Shown: piece after piece, positions 33,962 to 41,425 of the stretch
Layout: each line of letters begins with the position of its first letter
How positions within the stretch are numbered: position 1 is the first letter of the stretch
Source: a virus
Virus record (IMG/VR): IMGVR_UViG_3300007775_000137
Span: 1-52,788 of that record
Reading direction: 5' to 3' (one strand)
Length of the DNA stretch: 52,788 nucleotides
Translations under genes and position numbers: made by a program
The notes under the pieces: generated by a model
Told to the model about the DNA's origin: nothing
The model's database searches: none
The model's input: only the letters and a program-made list of their open reading frames with translations

Positions 33962-34566
33962 TTCACCACCCAACATGCCAACCATTTACCATAATCCCAA
34001 AACTTATCATAATGTTGCTTAATTAGTTTCCTCAACAATAAATCCTGTAAAGCATCACCATGAAATTGAATCATCAAATAACGCGGCATAATGTTATTTT
34101 CCAGCATATAAGGCACAAGCTCATATTCGTATCCTTCGATATTTATCAGACAAACATCTATTTGCTTAACACCTGATTCGCGCACCACGTCAACAATATT
34201 ACGGATATAACCCGTACCTTTCTGCCGTGTATCTCGCAAGAATGAACAACCGTCAGTACCAAATTCACCCATAGGCAATTCTTCATCCCGAACGCCTAAG
34301 CCGCAATTTCTAACAACTACATTGTCAAAATCACGCAAAACACGCCTTGTAACTTCACATGCCCACAATTGCGGCTCAAAACAATACAACTTTGGGTTAT
34401 ATCGTTCAGCCATTTGTAATGCCCAGCGACCCTTGAAACTGCCAATTTCCCATACAACAGAATTAGAATTTAGCTCAGGCCAATCAATCGCTTTTCTATC
34501 CCATTCGTGTTCAGGATTAGCTGCCGCTTCTCTTGTCTCTTTTGCCCATTGTTCTAGTTGGCTCAT
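33958..34566 (-). CDS. FkbM-like methyltransferase
   Basis: 202 aa. VVWEIGSFKGRWALQMAERY binds AdoMet; YCFEPQ, VRNCGLG and CLINIEGYEYELVPYM match the FkbM order (EPxP, xGxG, IDxEGxE). FkbM enzymes O-methylate sugars. ATG 34566 lacks a strong SD (AAAGAAAGTGAATA upstream). Part of the glycan module. Confidence 0.75.
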   Translation of the reverse strand: MSQLEQWAKETREAAANPEHEWDRKAIDWPELNSNSVVWEIGSFKGRWALQMAERYNPKLYCFEPQLWACEVTRRVLRDFDNVVVRNCGLGVRDEELPMGEFGTDGCSFLRDTRQKGTGYIRNIVDVVRESGVKQIDVCLINIEGYEYELVPYMLENNIMPRYLMIQFHGDALQDLLLRKLIKQHYDKFWDYGKWLACWVVK

Positions 34567-34699
34567 TATTCACTTTCTTTAGTACGATCCAAAAATAAAA
34601 AAACATAATCCAAGTTTGTTCGGGAAAACGCAAAAATTTATAGCGCGGTTCAAAAAGATATGTGAAGCGGATTTTGTAACCGAATAGATGAAAGGTCAT
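34517..34699 (-). CDS. small basic protein, uncertain
   Basis: 60 aa. ATG 34699 overlaps the stop of the RHH gene (ATGA), and the frame ends 50 bp inside the methyltransferase gene. The chain is aromatic and basic with a short hydrophobic run (WIMFFYFWIVL). No family. ATGA coupling argues for a gene, the large overlap against. Confidence 0.4.
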   Translation of the reverse strand: MTFHLFGYKIRFTYLFEPRYKFLRFPEQTWIMFFYFWIVLKKVNNEPTRTMGKRDKRSGS

Positions 34700-34893
34700 C
34701 TGCGTCTAACTTGCAAATTACTAAAGTTGATTTCTATCACGGTAGAGCTGTTGCCCAATTGATAAGCCGCAATATTAATTAATTGCCGCAATGTTCCAGC
34801 TTTACTTCTGTTAAACGCCTCAGACAATAAGCGAAGATTTTCCTTTTCTTCTTCACCTATTCTAAAGTTAAAAGTTTCTGTTTTCTTTTCCAT
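34696..34893 (-). CDS. ribbon-helix-helix-like regulator
   Basis: 65 aa from ATG 34893 behind GGTGGGG; an upstream ATG at 34920 is ATGA-coupled and adds nine residues. TETFNFRIGEEEKENLRLLS forms strand plus helix, and SKAGTLRQLINIAAYQL the second helix. Typical CopG/Arc size. Likely local regulator in the glycan module. Confidence 0.55.
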   Translation of the reverse strand: MEKKTETFNFRIGEEEKENLRLLSEAFNRSKAGTLRQLINIAAYQLGNSSTVIEINFSNLQVRRR

Positions 34894-34916
34894 TACCCCA
34901 CCTACTGTCCATAAAG

Positions 34917-35477
34917 TCATTTGTCAAACACCTGCAAATTGCCTAGCCACCAATCCCTACTGGGTGCAGGAATTAAAAGATTAATTGCCACTTGCATAAC
35001 TGTCGTATAGTCATGTCTATATGACAATCCATGCTTATAAAACATATCACGCCATACGCTACCCAAAACACAATTTTTATGCTCAATTCCATTTTGCCCT
35101 GGCCCCGCTGCTGAGAAAATGAGGATTGAACCCGGTATTGTGTGGCGTGCAATTGACTCAACTAAAACAGGCCCGAACTCTGGTTCTAAATGTTCAGCGG
35201 TTTCAATACAAGTAATTAATTGATATTTTCGCTGATGATCAAACGGTTCTCTGAGGTCATGGTGATAAATGTAATCACTAAAACCCGCCATAAGGTCAAT
35301 ACCCCATGCCTCGATGCCCATTTCACGCGCTGCTAAAACCATTGCGCCCGTGCCGCTGCCAACATCTAAATAGCTGGCAGGTTGACCAAAATAAGCCATG
35401 ATGACATTAAGCAATCGCCTATTCCAGCGGTCGAATTGAGTTAGTTCGGTTTCAAATTGTGGATTATGGTCAGTCAT
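34917..35477 (-). CDS. class I SAM methyltransferase
   Basis: 186 aa. ASYLDVGSGTGAMVLAAREMG is motif I, GIDLMAG motif II, and ITCIETAEHLEPE the later acidic strand, as in Methyltransf_11/23 small-molecule enzymes. Substrate unknown, probably a sugar or lipid-linked glycan from its neighbours. Overlaps the HNH-AP2 gene by eight bases. Confidence 0.8.
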   Translation of the reverse strand: MTDHNPQFETELTQFDRWNRRLLNVIMAYFGQPASYLDVGSGTGAMVLAAREMGIEAWGIDLMAGFSDYIYHHDLREPFDHQRKYQLITCIETAEHLEPEFGPVLVESIARHTIPGSILIFSAAGPGQNGIEHKNCVLGSVWRDMFYKHGLSYRHDYTTVMQVAINLLIPAPSRDWWLGNLQVFDK

Positions 35478-35961
35478 TTATTTCATTTACCCAAGCAAAT
35501 TTACCAAACAATTTAACGGCTTTTTCATTATATGCCCTCGCCGCCTCATGAATATCATCAAAATAACCAACATGTTTATTTTTCCCATTGCAATACACTT
35601 GTACTCTATACTTGCCCTTTTCTTCGTGAACACCCTTGTATCCAGTTTTATTGTTTTTTTGCGGGCCTCTGTTTGCTTGGTTTTGGGAATAATTTGCCAC
35701 TCTTAAATTGTTGCGTTTGTTATTTAACCCATTCCCATCAATATGATCAGTCAATTCATTGGAGCTTAATTCTTTGCCGATTATTCTGGAAAGAATTACT
35801 CTATGCATAAGACTTGTTGTGCCGTCATTGTTGCTTCTTTGTGCATATTGTGTGCTTCTATCCGTTTGATTTTTACAGCACCAATTTTTATTATTTAGAT
35901 CGGCATCAATATCATCAACTATTGCATAAAATCCATCGCTTAGTTTTATTTTAATTGTCAT
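35470..35961 (-). CDS. HNH-AP2 homing endonuclease
   Basis: 163 aa. SLMHRVILSRIIGK, then LTDHIDGNGLNNKRNNLRVA is the HNH_3 motif (DHIDG-N-NN-R-NLR). GYKGVHEEKGKYRVQVYCNG to GKFAWVN is an AP2 DNA-binding domain. This is the standard free-standing phage homing endonuclease. It splits the glycan module and is a second selfish element beside the one at 1776-2321. Confidence 0.9.
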   Translation of the reverse strand: MTIKIKLSDGFYAIVDDIDADLNNKNWCCKNQTDRSTQYAQRSNNDGTTSLMHRVILSRIIGKELSSNELTDHIDGNGLNNKRNNLRVANYSQNQANRGPQKNNKTGYKGVHEEKGKYRVQVYCNGKNKHVGYFDDIHEAARAYNEKAVKLFGKFAWVNEIND

Positions 35962-36184
35962 CTTTCAAATCAAAAAGCGCAAATGAACCATTCAAATAAA
36001 CATCCCCTACATGTACAATGTTTTTTACACCATACACAATCGAAGCATTGTCAAGCCATGTGCCTTTATCCCCAAATTTAGTTTTAGGCGTGACTTTGCA
36101 GGAAAACATGCCTAATTCGTGAATGACAATTCTGTCATGTCCCACTGCTTTTACTGCGTCAATTATATTTTTATCTAGTCTCAT
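35951..36184 (-). CDS. hypothetical protein
   Basis: 77 aa, beta-rich (RIVIHELGMFSCKVTPKTKF, NIVHVGDVYLNGSFALFDL). No family. Overlaps the HNH-AP2 gene downstream by 11 bases and its upstream neighbour by 14. Confidence 0.6.
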   Translation of the reverse strand: MRLDKNIIDAVKAVGHDRIVIHELGMFSCKVTPKTKFGDKGTWLDNASIVYGVKNIVHVGDVYLNGSFALFDLKDDN

Positions 36185-36431
36185 TTTTTGGCTTTACCCT
36201 CTCAATTGCCTGCTCTAATTCCGCTTTTATAGATTCACTTATAGGATACTCCTGACCACCTTCTAAAGCAGATTCGCAAGCATCTCTAAGAATCAAAATG
36301 CTATTTCTCAACCATTTCAACTCACAATCGCAATCGCTTTCTTTTGCCCATGATTTCATACTGCATAGGCAATTATCAGCGTGTTTTGCTTGATTTATTC
36401 CTGACTCCCATCCCCATTCATACAGCTTCAT
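36171..36431 (-). CDS. hypothetical protein
   Basis: 86 aa with several Cys (NCLCSMKSW, SDCDCELKW) and a helical C-terminal half (SIKAELEQAIERVKPKN). No family recognised. ATGA coupling to the small membrane protein. Confidence 0.6.
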   Translation of the reverse strand: MKLYEWGWESGINQAKHADNCLCSMKSWAKESDCDCELKWLRNSILILRDACESALEGGQEYPISESIKAELEQAIERVKPKNETR

Positions 36432-36592
36432 TTTTTACTCGCAATTGCTGCTGAAAAAAACATGATGATAAATGATAGAATTAATCCACCCAATGCCGCG
36501 CCTGTGCCGCCTTTCAGAATTAAATACCACAAAATGCCAATGATATTTAATGCCATAAAAATGGCAATGATTGCGCCCATGAATCTAGCCAC
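36428..36592 (-). CDS. 54-aa two-span membrane protein
   Basis: GTG 36592 overlaps the epimerase stop by one base (an ATG at 36580 is also in frame) and the frame ends at 36428. Two hydrophobic segments: GAIIAIFMALNIIGILWYLI and GAALGGLILSFIIMFFSAA, separated by LKGGTG. Basic end ASKK. No family. Position in the operon and exact overlaps support a real gene. Confidence 0.6.
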   Translation of the reverse strand: MARFMGAIIAIFMALNIIGILWYLILKGGTGAALGGLILSFIIMFFSAAIASKK

Positions 36593-37545
36593 TATTCCAC
36601 CCATCCAACCATCTGGTAAAGCTCATTTTGGTCAATCCATCGTATAGGGTTGTTGCTTTGATACCCGGTATAGTGGGGCGAATCCTCAGTAATTGTACCA
36701 ACATTAAACCCGCTAGGATAAAGTAAAAATGCCCGTTCATTTTCTAAAACCAACGCCCTGTGAACTTCCTCTTGCGTTAAAAGCTCCTCGTGAATCTTTT
36801 CCCCAGGTCGCAAGCCGATAACTTTTTGCTTTGCCTCTGGAAACAAATATGAAGCCATTTGTCCCATGCTCAAAGCGGGTAGCATTGGAATGGTAATGGT
36901 TCCAGGATCTTGACGTAAAGTTAATAAAATCAAATCAACAGCCTGATCGACTGTTAACCAGAATCTTGTCATGTTAGGATCGGTTATGCCTATCTCACCT
37001 TCTTCTTTGAACTGTTGCGACCATAAACCCAAAACAGAAGCGGTGGAATCTAACACATTACCATACCGGGTTAAATAAAAGTTAGTTGGATAATCCCACA
37101 ATTGCGCCTCTTGAAAGATGCCTTCCATAAGGTACTTAGTGGCCCCGTATCGGTTTACTGAGTGGCAAACTTTATCCGTGCTAATTCCTATCACTTGCTT
37201 AACACCAGCATAAGTCGCTGCCTGTGCAACATTCAAAGAACCAATAACATTATCACGAATGGTCTGCACCACGTTGAACTCTGCCACTGGGATAATTTTT
37301 GTAGCTGCTGCATGGATGACAACATCATGTCCAGTCATGGCCGTGACAAGATGGTCAAAATCACCAGCCACATCACCCCGTATGGTTTTTACGTGCGGGA
37401 ATTGTCGCTTAAGTTTGGCGTGTTTTACTTCGTCACGGCTGAAAACCGTAATGTTACAATCCCAATTTTCATCTATTGAACGTTGAATAATGCCACGTCC
37501 TAAAAATCCAGCACCGCCAGTTATAAAAATGTTACCTTCTATCAT
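36592..37545 (-). CDS. NAD-dependent sugar-nucleotide epimerase/dehydratase (PseB/CapD-like)
   Basis: 317 aa from ATG 37545. Rossmann motif NIFITGGAGFLGRGI, then VVIHAAATK, VIGISTDKVCHSVNRYGATK (the S/T-x-D-K-x3-Y-x3-K active-site region) and LRPGEKIHEELL at the C-terminus. The SDK and RPGEK signatures are those of UDP-GlcNAc 4,6-dehydratase/C5-epimerases. It would make a modified amino sugar as donor for the nearby glycosyltransferases. Confidence 0.85.
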   Translation of the reverse strand: MIEGNIFITGGAGFLGRGIIQRSIDENWDCNITVFSRDEVKHAKLKRQFPHVKTIRGDVAGDFDHLVTAMTGHDVVIHAAATKIIPVAEFNVVQTIRDNVIGSLNVAQAATYAGVKQVIGISTDKVCHSVNRYGATKYLMEGIFQEAQLWDYPTNFYLTRYGNVLDSTASVLGLWSQQFKEEGEIGITDPNMTRFWLTVDQAVDLILLTLRQDPGTITIPMLPALSMGQMASYLFPEAKQKVIGLRPGEKIHEELLTQEEVHRALVLENERAFLLYPSGFNVGTITEDSPHYTGYQSNNPIRWIDQNELYQMVGWVE

Positions 37546-38345
37546 TATCGTATCCACTCCATCATTGATTTGCGTTCCACTGGATTAGTCACCCAAGACG
37601 GCAATACCGGGTCAAGCTCCAAACATTCCTTTACCGTATAAAGTTTAGGAACGTATATTTTTTGCTCATAACCCCGTTCGCTAATCCAGCGAATCATTTT
37701 GTTGTTACGAATCCATTCTGCCAGTTCTAAAGTTGACCGAACATCATCACCTAAATAGGCCAAAACCGCATCATACTCGCCAGCTTTCCATAAGCCGGGA
37801 GCTTTACCGCCGCTCATGTCAGTTAGTTTTGTGCCATCTGATAGGGTGACATCGTGAAGTTTACCCTGTATGTTTGCGCCTTTTGCCGCCTTGTCTAGTC
37901 CTAGAAAATGGCCGCGTAACGTAACAACCAAAAACATTAAGTCCACATGGTTTAAGGCAAGTTCAGCACATTCTTTATACATGCCTGACTCTTCAGCAAG
38001 GACATCAAAATCAAAACTGAGCGAATTCCACCCGACAATTGTATGACCGTGTTTAACTGCTATCATTAAATCATTGACCACTTGCGCGGCATATCGCTTG
38101 GTCATTTTATTATTCATTTCCCAAAATTGAATGTAATCACCATAATGAACCGCCGCACAAGTAATCCCCAATGGCCTATGATTTTTCCAGTCGCTTCTGA
38201 ACTCGTGAATATTGCCAGTTTTGCCACAATCTTTGCACATTGCGTCCTTATTATTTACTAGCACGTTTTCAGACAAACATACCGGGCATTGCTTATCAGG
38301 TAGCTGCGCTGCAATCTCTAGATCAAAACTTGCCAATCGTTGCAT
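37545..38345 (-). CDS. DEDD-type 3'-5' exonuclease with zinc-ribbon insert
   Basis: 266 aa from ATG 38345 (TAATG overlap; GGGGCAG upstream). LASFDLEIAAQLP gives D-x-E (Exo I). A zinc ribbon follows directly (CPVCLSENVLVNNKDAMCKD, then CG). GWNSLSFDFDVLAEE is Exo II and YLGDDVRSTLELAE Exo III. RNase H-fold exonuclease, proofreading or processing role unknown. There is no polymerase domain. The zinc ribbon inside the fold is unusual. Confidence 0.75.
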   Translation of the reverse strand: MQRLASFDLEIAAQLPDKQCPVCLSENVLVNNKDAMCKDCGKTGNIHEFRSDWKNHRPLGITCAAVHYGDYIQFWEMNNKMTKRYAAQVVNDLMIAVKHGHTIVGWNSLSFDFDVLAEESGMYKECAELALNHVDLMFLVVTLRGHFLGLDKAAKGANIQGKLHDVTLSDGTKLTDMSGGKAPGLWKAGEYDAVLAYLGDDVRSTLELAEWIRNNKMIRWISERGYEQKIYVPKLYTVKECLELDPVLPSWVTNPVERKSMMEWIR

Positions 38346-38452
38346 TACTGCCCCAATGCCAATGACACAACCCATGCGCCCAACCAACCAATAACAATGA
38401 TGACAAGTCCAGTTATTAAAAGTGCTGTAAGTTCTAAATTATCTTTGCTCAT
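38345..38452 (-). CDS. 35-aa single-span membrane protein
   Basis: ATG 38452 overlaps the upstream stop (ATGA) and its own TAA overlaps the exonuclease start (TAATG). One transmembrane segment (LITGLVIIVIGWLGAWVV) follows a short acidic start MSKDNLELT. Exact coupling at both ends is strong support. No family. Confidence 0.6.
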   Translation of the reverse strand: MSKDNLELTALLITGLVIIVIGWLGAWVVSLALGQ

Positions 38453-38655
38453 GGTAAAAGCTCCATTAGAGCCGATCCTATTTTATTATGGTCATAATGA
38501 GTGGTAACTTTTCCATTTAGCAATCGGCTATAAGCAAGTCTGAGATTGCGTATATCACCATCGGATTTAATGCCATTATTGAATAACAACGTAAAATAAT
38601 AGTTTGCATGTCGTTGCATTGCTTCCTGCCTTTCAATAAATTTTTGTTTGTTCAT
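38449..38655 (-). CDS. hypothetical protein
   Basis: 68 aa, helical and basic (NKQKFIERQEAMQRHANYYF, DIRNLRLAYSRLLNGKVTTH). No family. TAATG and ATGA couplings on both sides. Confidence 0.6.
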   Translation of the reverse strand: MNKQKFIERQEAMQRHANYYFTLLFNNGIKSDGDIRNLRLAYSRLLNGKVTTHYDHNKIGSALMELLP

Positions 38656-38858
38656 TAAAATTTATCCTCCCGCAAAACAACATTTTTAACAGCATCCAAT
38701 CTGTCTTTCAAATTGTTAACACGCCGCTGTAAGCTATTATTTTTAAGCCGCAATTCTCGATTGTCTTTAATGACCATCAGAACATCATGCAGTTCACCAT
38801 CATATGAATTAAGGGACTTCTCAGCCGCATTAATTAATCTATCTTCGTAATCATCCAT
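38655..38858 (-). CDS. coiled-coil hypothetical protein
   Basis: 67 aa from ATG 38858 (CAGGAG upstream). Helical with a leucine pattern in ELRLKNNSLQRRVNNLKDRL, a likely short coiled coil. Function unknown. Overlaps the RHH gene by eight bases. Confidence 0.6.
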   Translation of the reverse strand: MDDYEDRLINAAEKSLNSYDGELHDVLMVIKDNRELRLKNNSLQRRVNNLKDRLDAVKNVVLREDKF

Positions 38859-39030
38859 TTTCTTTTTTCTCCTGTTGAAAATCTGATAAATCATCCCGCC
38901 GTTGCTCCACTATTTGCCCAAGCAAAAATAAACACTCTCTATTAAATGAGCGTAAATCTTTACCCGCTAAATGTTGGATTTTTTCGTAAAGCTCTTGGGG
39001 GATGTATAAATTATGACGTACTGTTTCCAT
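38851..39030 (-). CDS. Arc-like ribbon-helix-helix protein, probably leaderless
   Basis: 59 aa from ATG 39030. TVRHNLYIPQELYEKIQHLA is strand plus first helix; SFNRECLFLLGQIVEQRRD the second. No ribosome site precedes the ATG. The -10 box ends seven bases upstream, so transcription should start at the A of ATG (leaderless mRNA). Likely regulator of the operon 39.0-28 kb, which begins here. Confidence 0.7.
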   Translation of the reverse strand: METVRHNLYIPQELYEKIQHLAGKDLRSFNRECLFLLGQIVEQRRDDLSDFQQEKKENG

Positions 39031-39036
39031 AGTGCC

Positions 39037-39066
39037 ATTGTAGCACAGGTATATTGTAGATTGCAA
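39037..39066 (-). promoter_or_regulatory. promoter of the RHH-exonuclease-glycan operon
   Basis: TTGCAA (39066-39061), 18-bp spacer ending TGC, TACAAT (39042-39037). The extended -10 and the distance to ATG 39030 predict a leaderless transcript. The -35 abuts a terminator. Confidence 0.65.
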
Positions 39067-39093
39067 CAAAAAAGCCACCATGTATTGGTGGCT
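39067..39093 (-). terminator. terminator after the 83-aa gene
   Basis: AGCCACCA / TGGTGGCT 8-bp stem (39073-39080, 39086-39093) followed on the minus strand by TTTTTTG. It ends the short operon 39582-39128 right before the next promoter. Confidence 0.85.
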
Positions 39094-39127
39094 TATTTGA
39101 TCATAAGATTTCAAAAGAAAAATCGAC

Positions 39128-39379
39128 TTATTGATCTCCCATCATTGCATCAATGGCATAGTAGATAATTTGTCGATAAACGTATTCGCTCATTCCTGGT
39201 TTTACTATTAAGCAGTCTATTGCATTGTCGTTTTCTAGTTGTGCCTTTACCATTAGTTCTATCCATTGAAGTTTATATGGAGTGAGTGTGTCAAGGGTTA
39301 CAACGTCAATTAATTTTTGAATAGGAATTTCGCTTTTGTCTGGCATTACTACCAATGCTTTTTCGTATAAATTGCTCAC
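39128..39379 (-). CDS. hypothetical protein
   Basis: 83 aa from GTG 39379, with GGAGG eight bases upstream. KLIDVVTLDTLTPYKLQWIE and VYRQIIYYAIDAMMGD are helical. No family. Second gene of a two-gene unit driven by the operator-bearing promoter at 39627-39655. Confidence 0.65.
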   Translation of the reverse strand: MSNLYEKALVVMPDKSEIPIQKLIDVVTLDTLTPYKLQWIELMVKAQLENDNAIDCLIVKPGMSEYVYRQIIYYAIDAMMGDQ

Positions 39380-39381
39380 GT

Positions 39382-39582
39382 TTATGCCTCCAAAAACATA
39401 ATCTTTGCTTTGATAACTTGACTACAAAGAGAATCGTAATCTGAGCCGCCGTTATGACGTAGAATAAAATCTTCTGCGTTTTGCAAAAATTCTGCTGCTT
39501 TTCCTGAGTTTAGCAGACCAGACTGAAATTGATTAACGATTGTTTGAACGTATTCTTGATTATCTTTAATTTGCTGATTCAT
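39382..39582 (-). CDS. hypothetical protein
   Basis: 66 aa from ATG 39582 (AAGGA eight bases upstream; ATG 39588 is too close to it). Helical, NQEYVQTIVNQFQSGLLNSG, ending IKAKIMFLEA. No family. First gene after the AGTTTATAAACT-controlled promoter. Confidence 0.6.
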   Translation of the reverse strand: MNQQIKDNQEYVQTIVNQFQSGLLNSGKAAEFLQNAEDFILRHNGGSDYDSLCSQVIKAKIMFLEA

Positions 39583-39626
39583 TTTCATTTCCTTTTATCT
39601 GATATTTTTATCTCTCAACTGCCCTT

Positions 39627-39655
39627 AGTATATACTAGTTTATAAACTATGTCAA
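39627..39655 (-). promoter_or_regulatory. promoter with AGTTTATAAACT operator in the spacer
   Basis: TTGACA (39655-39650), 17-bp spacer, TATACT (39632-39627). The spacer is largely the palindrome AGTTTATAAACT (39637-39648). The same arrangement occurs at 45144-45172. A bound repressor would block polymerase directly. Confidence 0.75.
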
Positions 39656-39676
39656 TACCCAAAAGTACCATGCAAC

Positions 39677-39703
39677 AAAAAAAGCATACCCATTTGGATA
39701 TGC
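39677..39703 (-). terminator. terminator of the structured RNA locus
   Basis: GCATATCC / GGGTATGC stem around AAAT, followed on the minus strand by TTTTTTTG. A similar TATCC-AAAT-GGGTA hairpin terminates the gene at 52193. Confidence 0.85.
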
Positions 39704-39951
39704 TTAATTCTAGTTATGACCGCTCACCCCTTCAATCATAGCTCACCAGGCTCGGCTATTCGGCCCCCCTCTTACGCTTGGCCTTTCGCTCGGTATACCC
39801 AAACTATTACGTTTGTTAGGATGCAAGCCCAGGGCATTGTGAATTTGATTTCCCTGGACAATATCAGCAGTGGACTAGACTCGCCCACTGGCGACCTGTT
39901 TAGGATCGCGGGTGCTGGTGTTACTCATATTCAGTTGTTAATTACTCAACT
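39677..39951 (-). ncRNA. ~270-nt structured noncoding RNA
   Basis: Framed by a terminator on each side and a -10 box TATACT (39963-39958; -35 weak). It is visibly richer in G+C than its surroundings and has no good frame on the minus strand. Exact helices include CAGTGG/CCACTG (39868-39890), CCAGGG/CCCTGG (39829-39857), CAAAC/GTTTG (39800-39815) and nested GGCC/GGC pairs near 39740-39785. It resembles none of tmRNA, 6S, SRP or RNase P in the signatures I checked. A plus-strand frame of 100 codons here lacks a ribosome site. Confidence 0.6.
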
Positions 39952-39990
39952 AAAAACAGTATACAATCTAATTCTGACAATCAATCTGAC

Positions 39991-40026
39991 AAAAAGAAAG
40001 GCACTGCAAGAACGCTAGTGCCTTTC
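39991..40026 (-). terminator. terminator after the zinc-finger gene
   Basis: GAAAGGCACT and AGTGCCTTTC (exact 10 bp, loop 11 nt) followed on the minus strand by TTTTTG. It isolates the RNA locus from upstream transcription. Confidence 0.8.
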
Positions 40027-40087
40027 AAATTACAAAAACAGGAGAATTTTTGTGTACCAATAAGATAACATACAACCCTATATAAGG

Positions 40088-40276
40088 TCAAGATTCCCAT
40101 GCAAATCTATAATTACGCCCTGGCAAACTTACCCCCTTTTTCCGCAAAAATCGCATGATGCAATTATGCGTATCTTTGCATTCTTTACCATGCGCCGTTA
40201 TTCTGATTGTTTCATCCTGACTAAATTGTTTGCCGCAAGTGCGGCATGTCTCATTGTGTTTTGCTATTGTATCCAT
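40088..40276 (-). CDS. small zinc-finger protein
   Basis: 62 aa from ATG 40276. ETCRTCGKQFSQDETIRIT, then HGKECKDTHNCIMRFLRKKG: a CxxC pair and a later C...H...C group may bind one zinc. The stretch resembles phage HNH-fragment or C2H2-like proteins. A TATTCT -10-like box lies about 15 bp upstream. Single gene between two terminators. Confidence 0.55.
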   Translation of the reverse strand: MDTIAKHNETCRTCGKQFSQDETIRITAHGKECKDTHNCIMRFLRKKGVSLPGRNYRFAWES

Positions 40277-40333
40277 AAAAACAGAATAGAATAGCAACCT
40301 TACATTGTGCGTTAATAGCACGTTCTTTAAGAC

Positions 40334-40374
40334 AAAAAAAGAGGACACCCCTTTCAGCGGTTTGGGATGCCCTC
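40334..40374 (-). terminator. terminator of the head operon's last gene
   Basis: GAGGGCATCCC and GGGGTGTCCTC pair (with wobbles) around AAACCGCTGAAA, then TTTTTTTG on the minus strand. It lies 60 bp after the stop of the decoration-like gene. Confidence 0.75.
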
Positions 40375-40436
40375 AAAAAACAGGAGATAAAAATGTATCA
40401 GAATGTTAATAGGGTAACATAACCCGGTATTGCGTG

Positions 40437-41324
40437 TCAACTAGCTAAAAAACCCTGAGTAGAGCCTGATACTTCTGTACCCGCGCCATCAGCCACAGCA
40501 ACAAGCCTAACATCTGAATTTTTAGGAATAATTAAATAAGGTGCAAATTGCAAAATACCAGCGGCATTATTACTTGCGGTTACATCTTCCACTTCCCGAA
40601 AAACCCCACCAACTGGTCTAACTTCCAAGGCCACATCTGCAAATGCCGCCGTCTTTTCAATTACCGAACCCCTAAATCCGGTCACTATCCAATAATCTGT
40701 ACTAGCCAATGATGTACTGGCTTTTTCTGATTGATTTCTTCCAGCAGCTACCGTTAAATGTATCTTAGTAGTATCGGATGGCTTTCCACTTACAATTGCC
40801 GTATCTTCATATACATAAATCTCGCCCACTAAATTTGTAGCAGATTGTCCCGCATGATATAGCCGCGAACATCTATTCAATGGCGTAGCAAGTGTAGCTT
40901 TGTTTTGACCTAATAGTGTAATATTTTGAACAACAAAAGTACGATTGCCACCCGTCATTGTATGGCCTTCAACGGTTACAACTTCCGTATCGCTTCCACT
41001 ATTAGAGCTAACTGTATCAATTGAATTTACATTATCAGCAACATATGTTTCATTTGCTTGATCTTGCCCGGTGTACCAGATGGTAGCACGAGATGTTCCA
41101 ACGTTCGGATTTAGACCAAACTTTAATAATGATTTTGCTTTATTTTTTACCGATACCGAATCGCCATAATCTGCCAATATGCGATTAAGCGCATCGGCAA
41201 TAAGCGGGTCACTATCAATTGAATTTAATGGAGAAGTGGCAAAGGTCACACCATCTTTAATGGAGCGAATATTGACGGAAGTTTGTGCCTGTTGTAAAAC
41301 TTTGTCTAGTAAATCTTTTGCCAT
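40437..41324 (-). CDS. putative capsid decoration or minor head protein
   Basis: 295 aa. Ser/Thr/Val-rich and beta-prone after a helical start (AKDLLDKVLQQAQTSV). VTVEGHTMTGGNRTFVVQ, STDYWIVTGFRGSVIE and FAPYLIIPKNSDVRLVAVAD suggest a virion jelly-roll-like domain. No family recognised. Follows the capsid gene after a 450-bp gap that carries its own promoter-like TATAAG box. A head-associated role is inferred from position and composition. Confidence 0.5.
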   Translation of the reverse strand: MAKDLLDKVLQQAQTSVNIRSIKDGVTFATSPLNSIDSDPLIADALNRILADYGDSVSVKNKAKSLLKFGLNPNVGTSRATIWYTGQDQANETYVADNVNSIDTVSSNSGSDTEVVTVEGHTMTGGNRTFVVQNITLLGQNKATLATPLNRCSRLYHAGQSATNLVGEIYVYEDTAIVSGKPSDTTKIHLTVAAGRNQSEKASTSLASTDYWIVTGFRGSVIEKTAAFADVALEVRPVGGVFREVEDVTASNNAAGILQFAPYLIIPKNSDVRLVAVADGAGTEVSGSTQGFLAS

Positions 41325-41425
41325 AAGTCACCTATTGTGTCAACTTTTCTTATATCATAAATCATTTTAAGCAAAAATAAAAATGGAACCCTGTATGATT
41401 TGTGGAAGTAATGAGACACGGCATA

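Noticed and set aside
39716-40018. 100-codon plus-strand frame in the structured RNA locus
   Set aside because: No ribosome site, composition explained by RNA helices, and the terminator and promoter are oriented for the minus strand.
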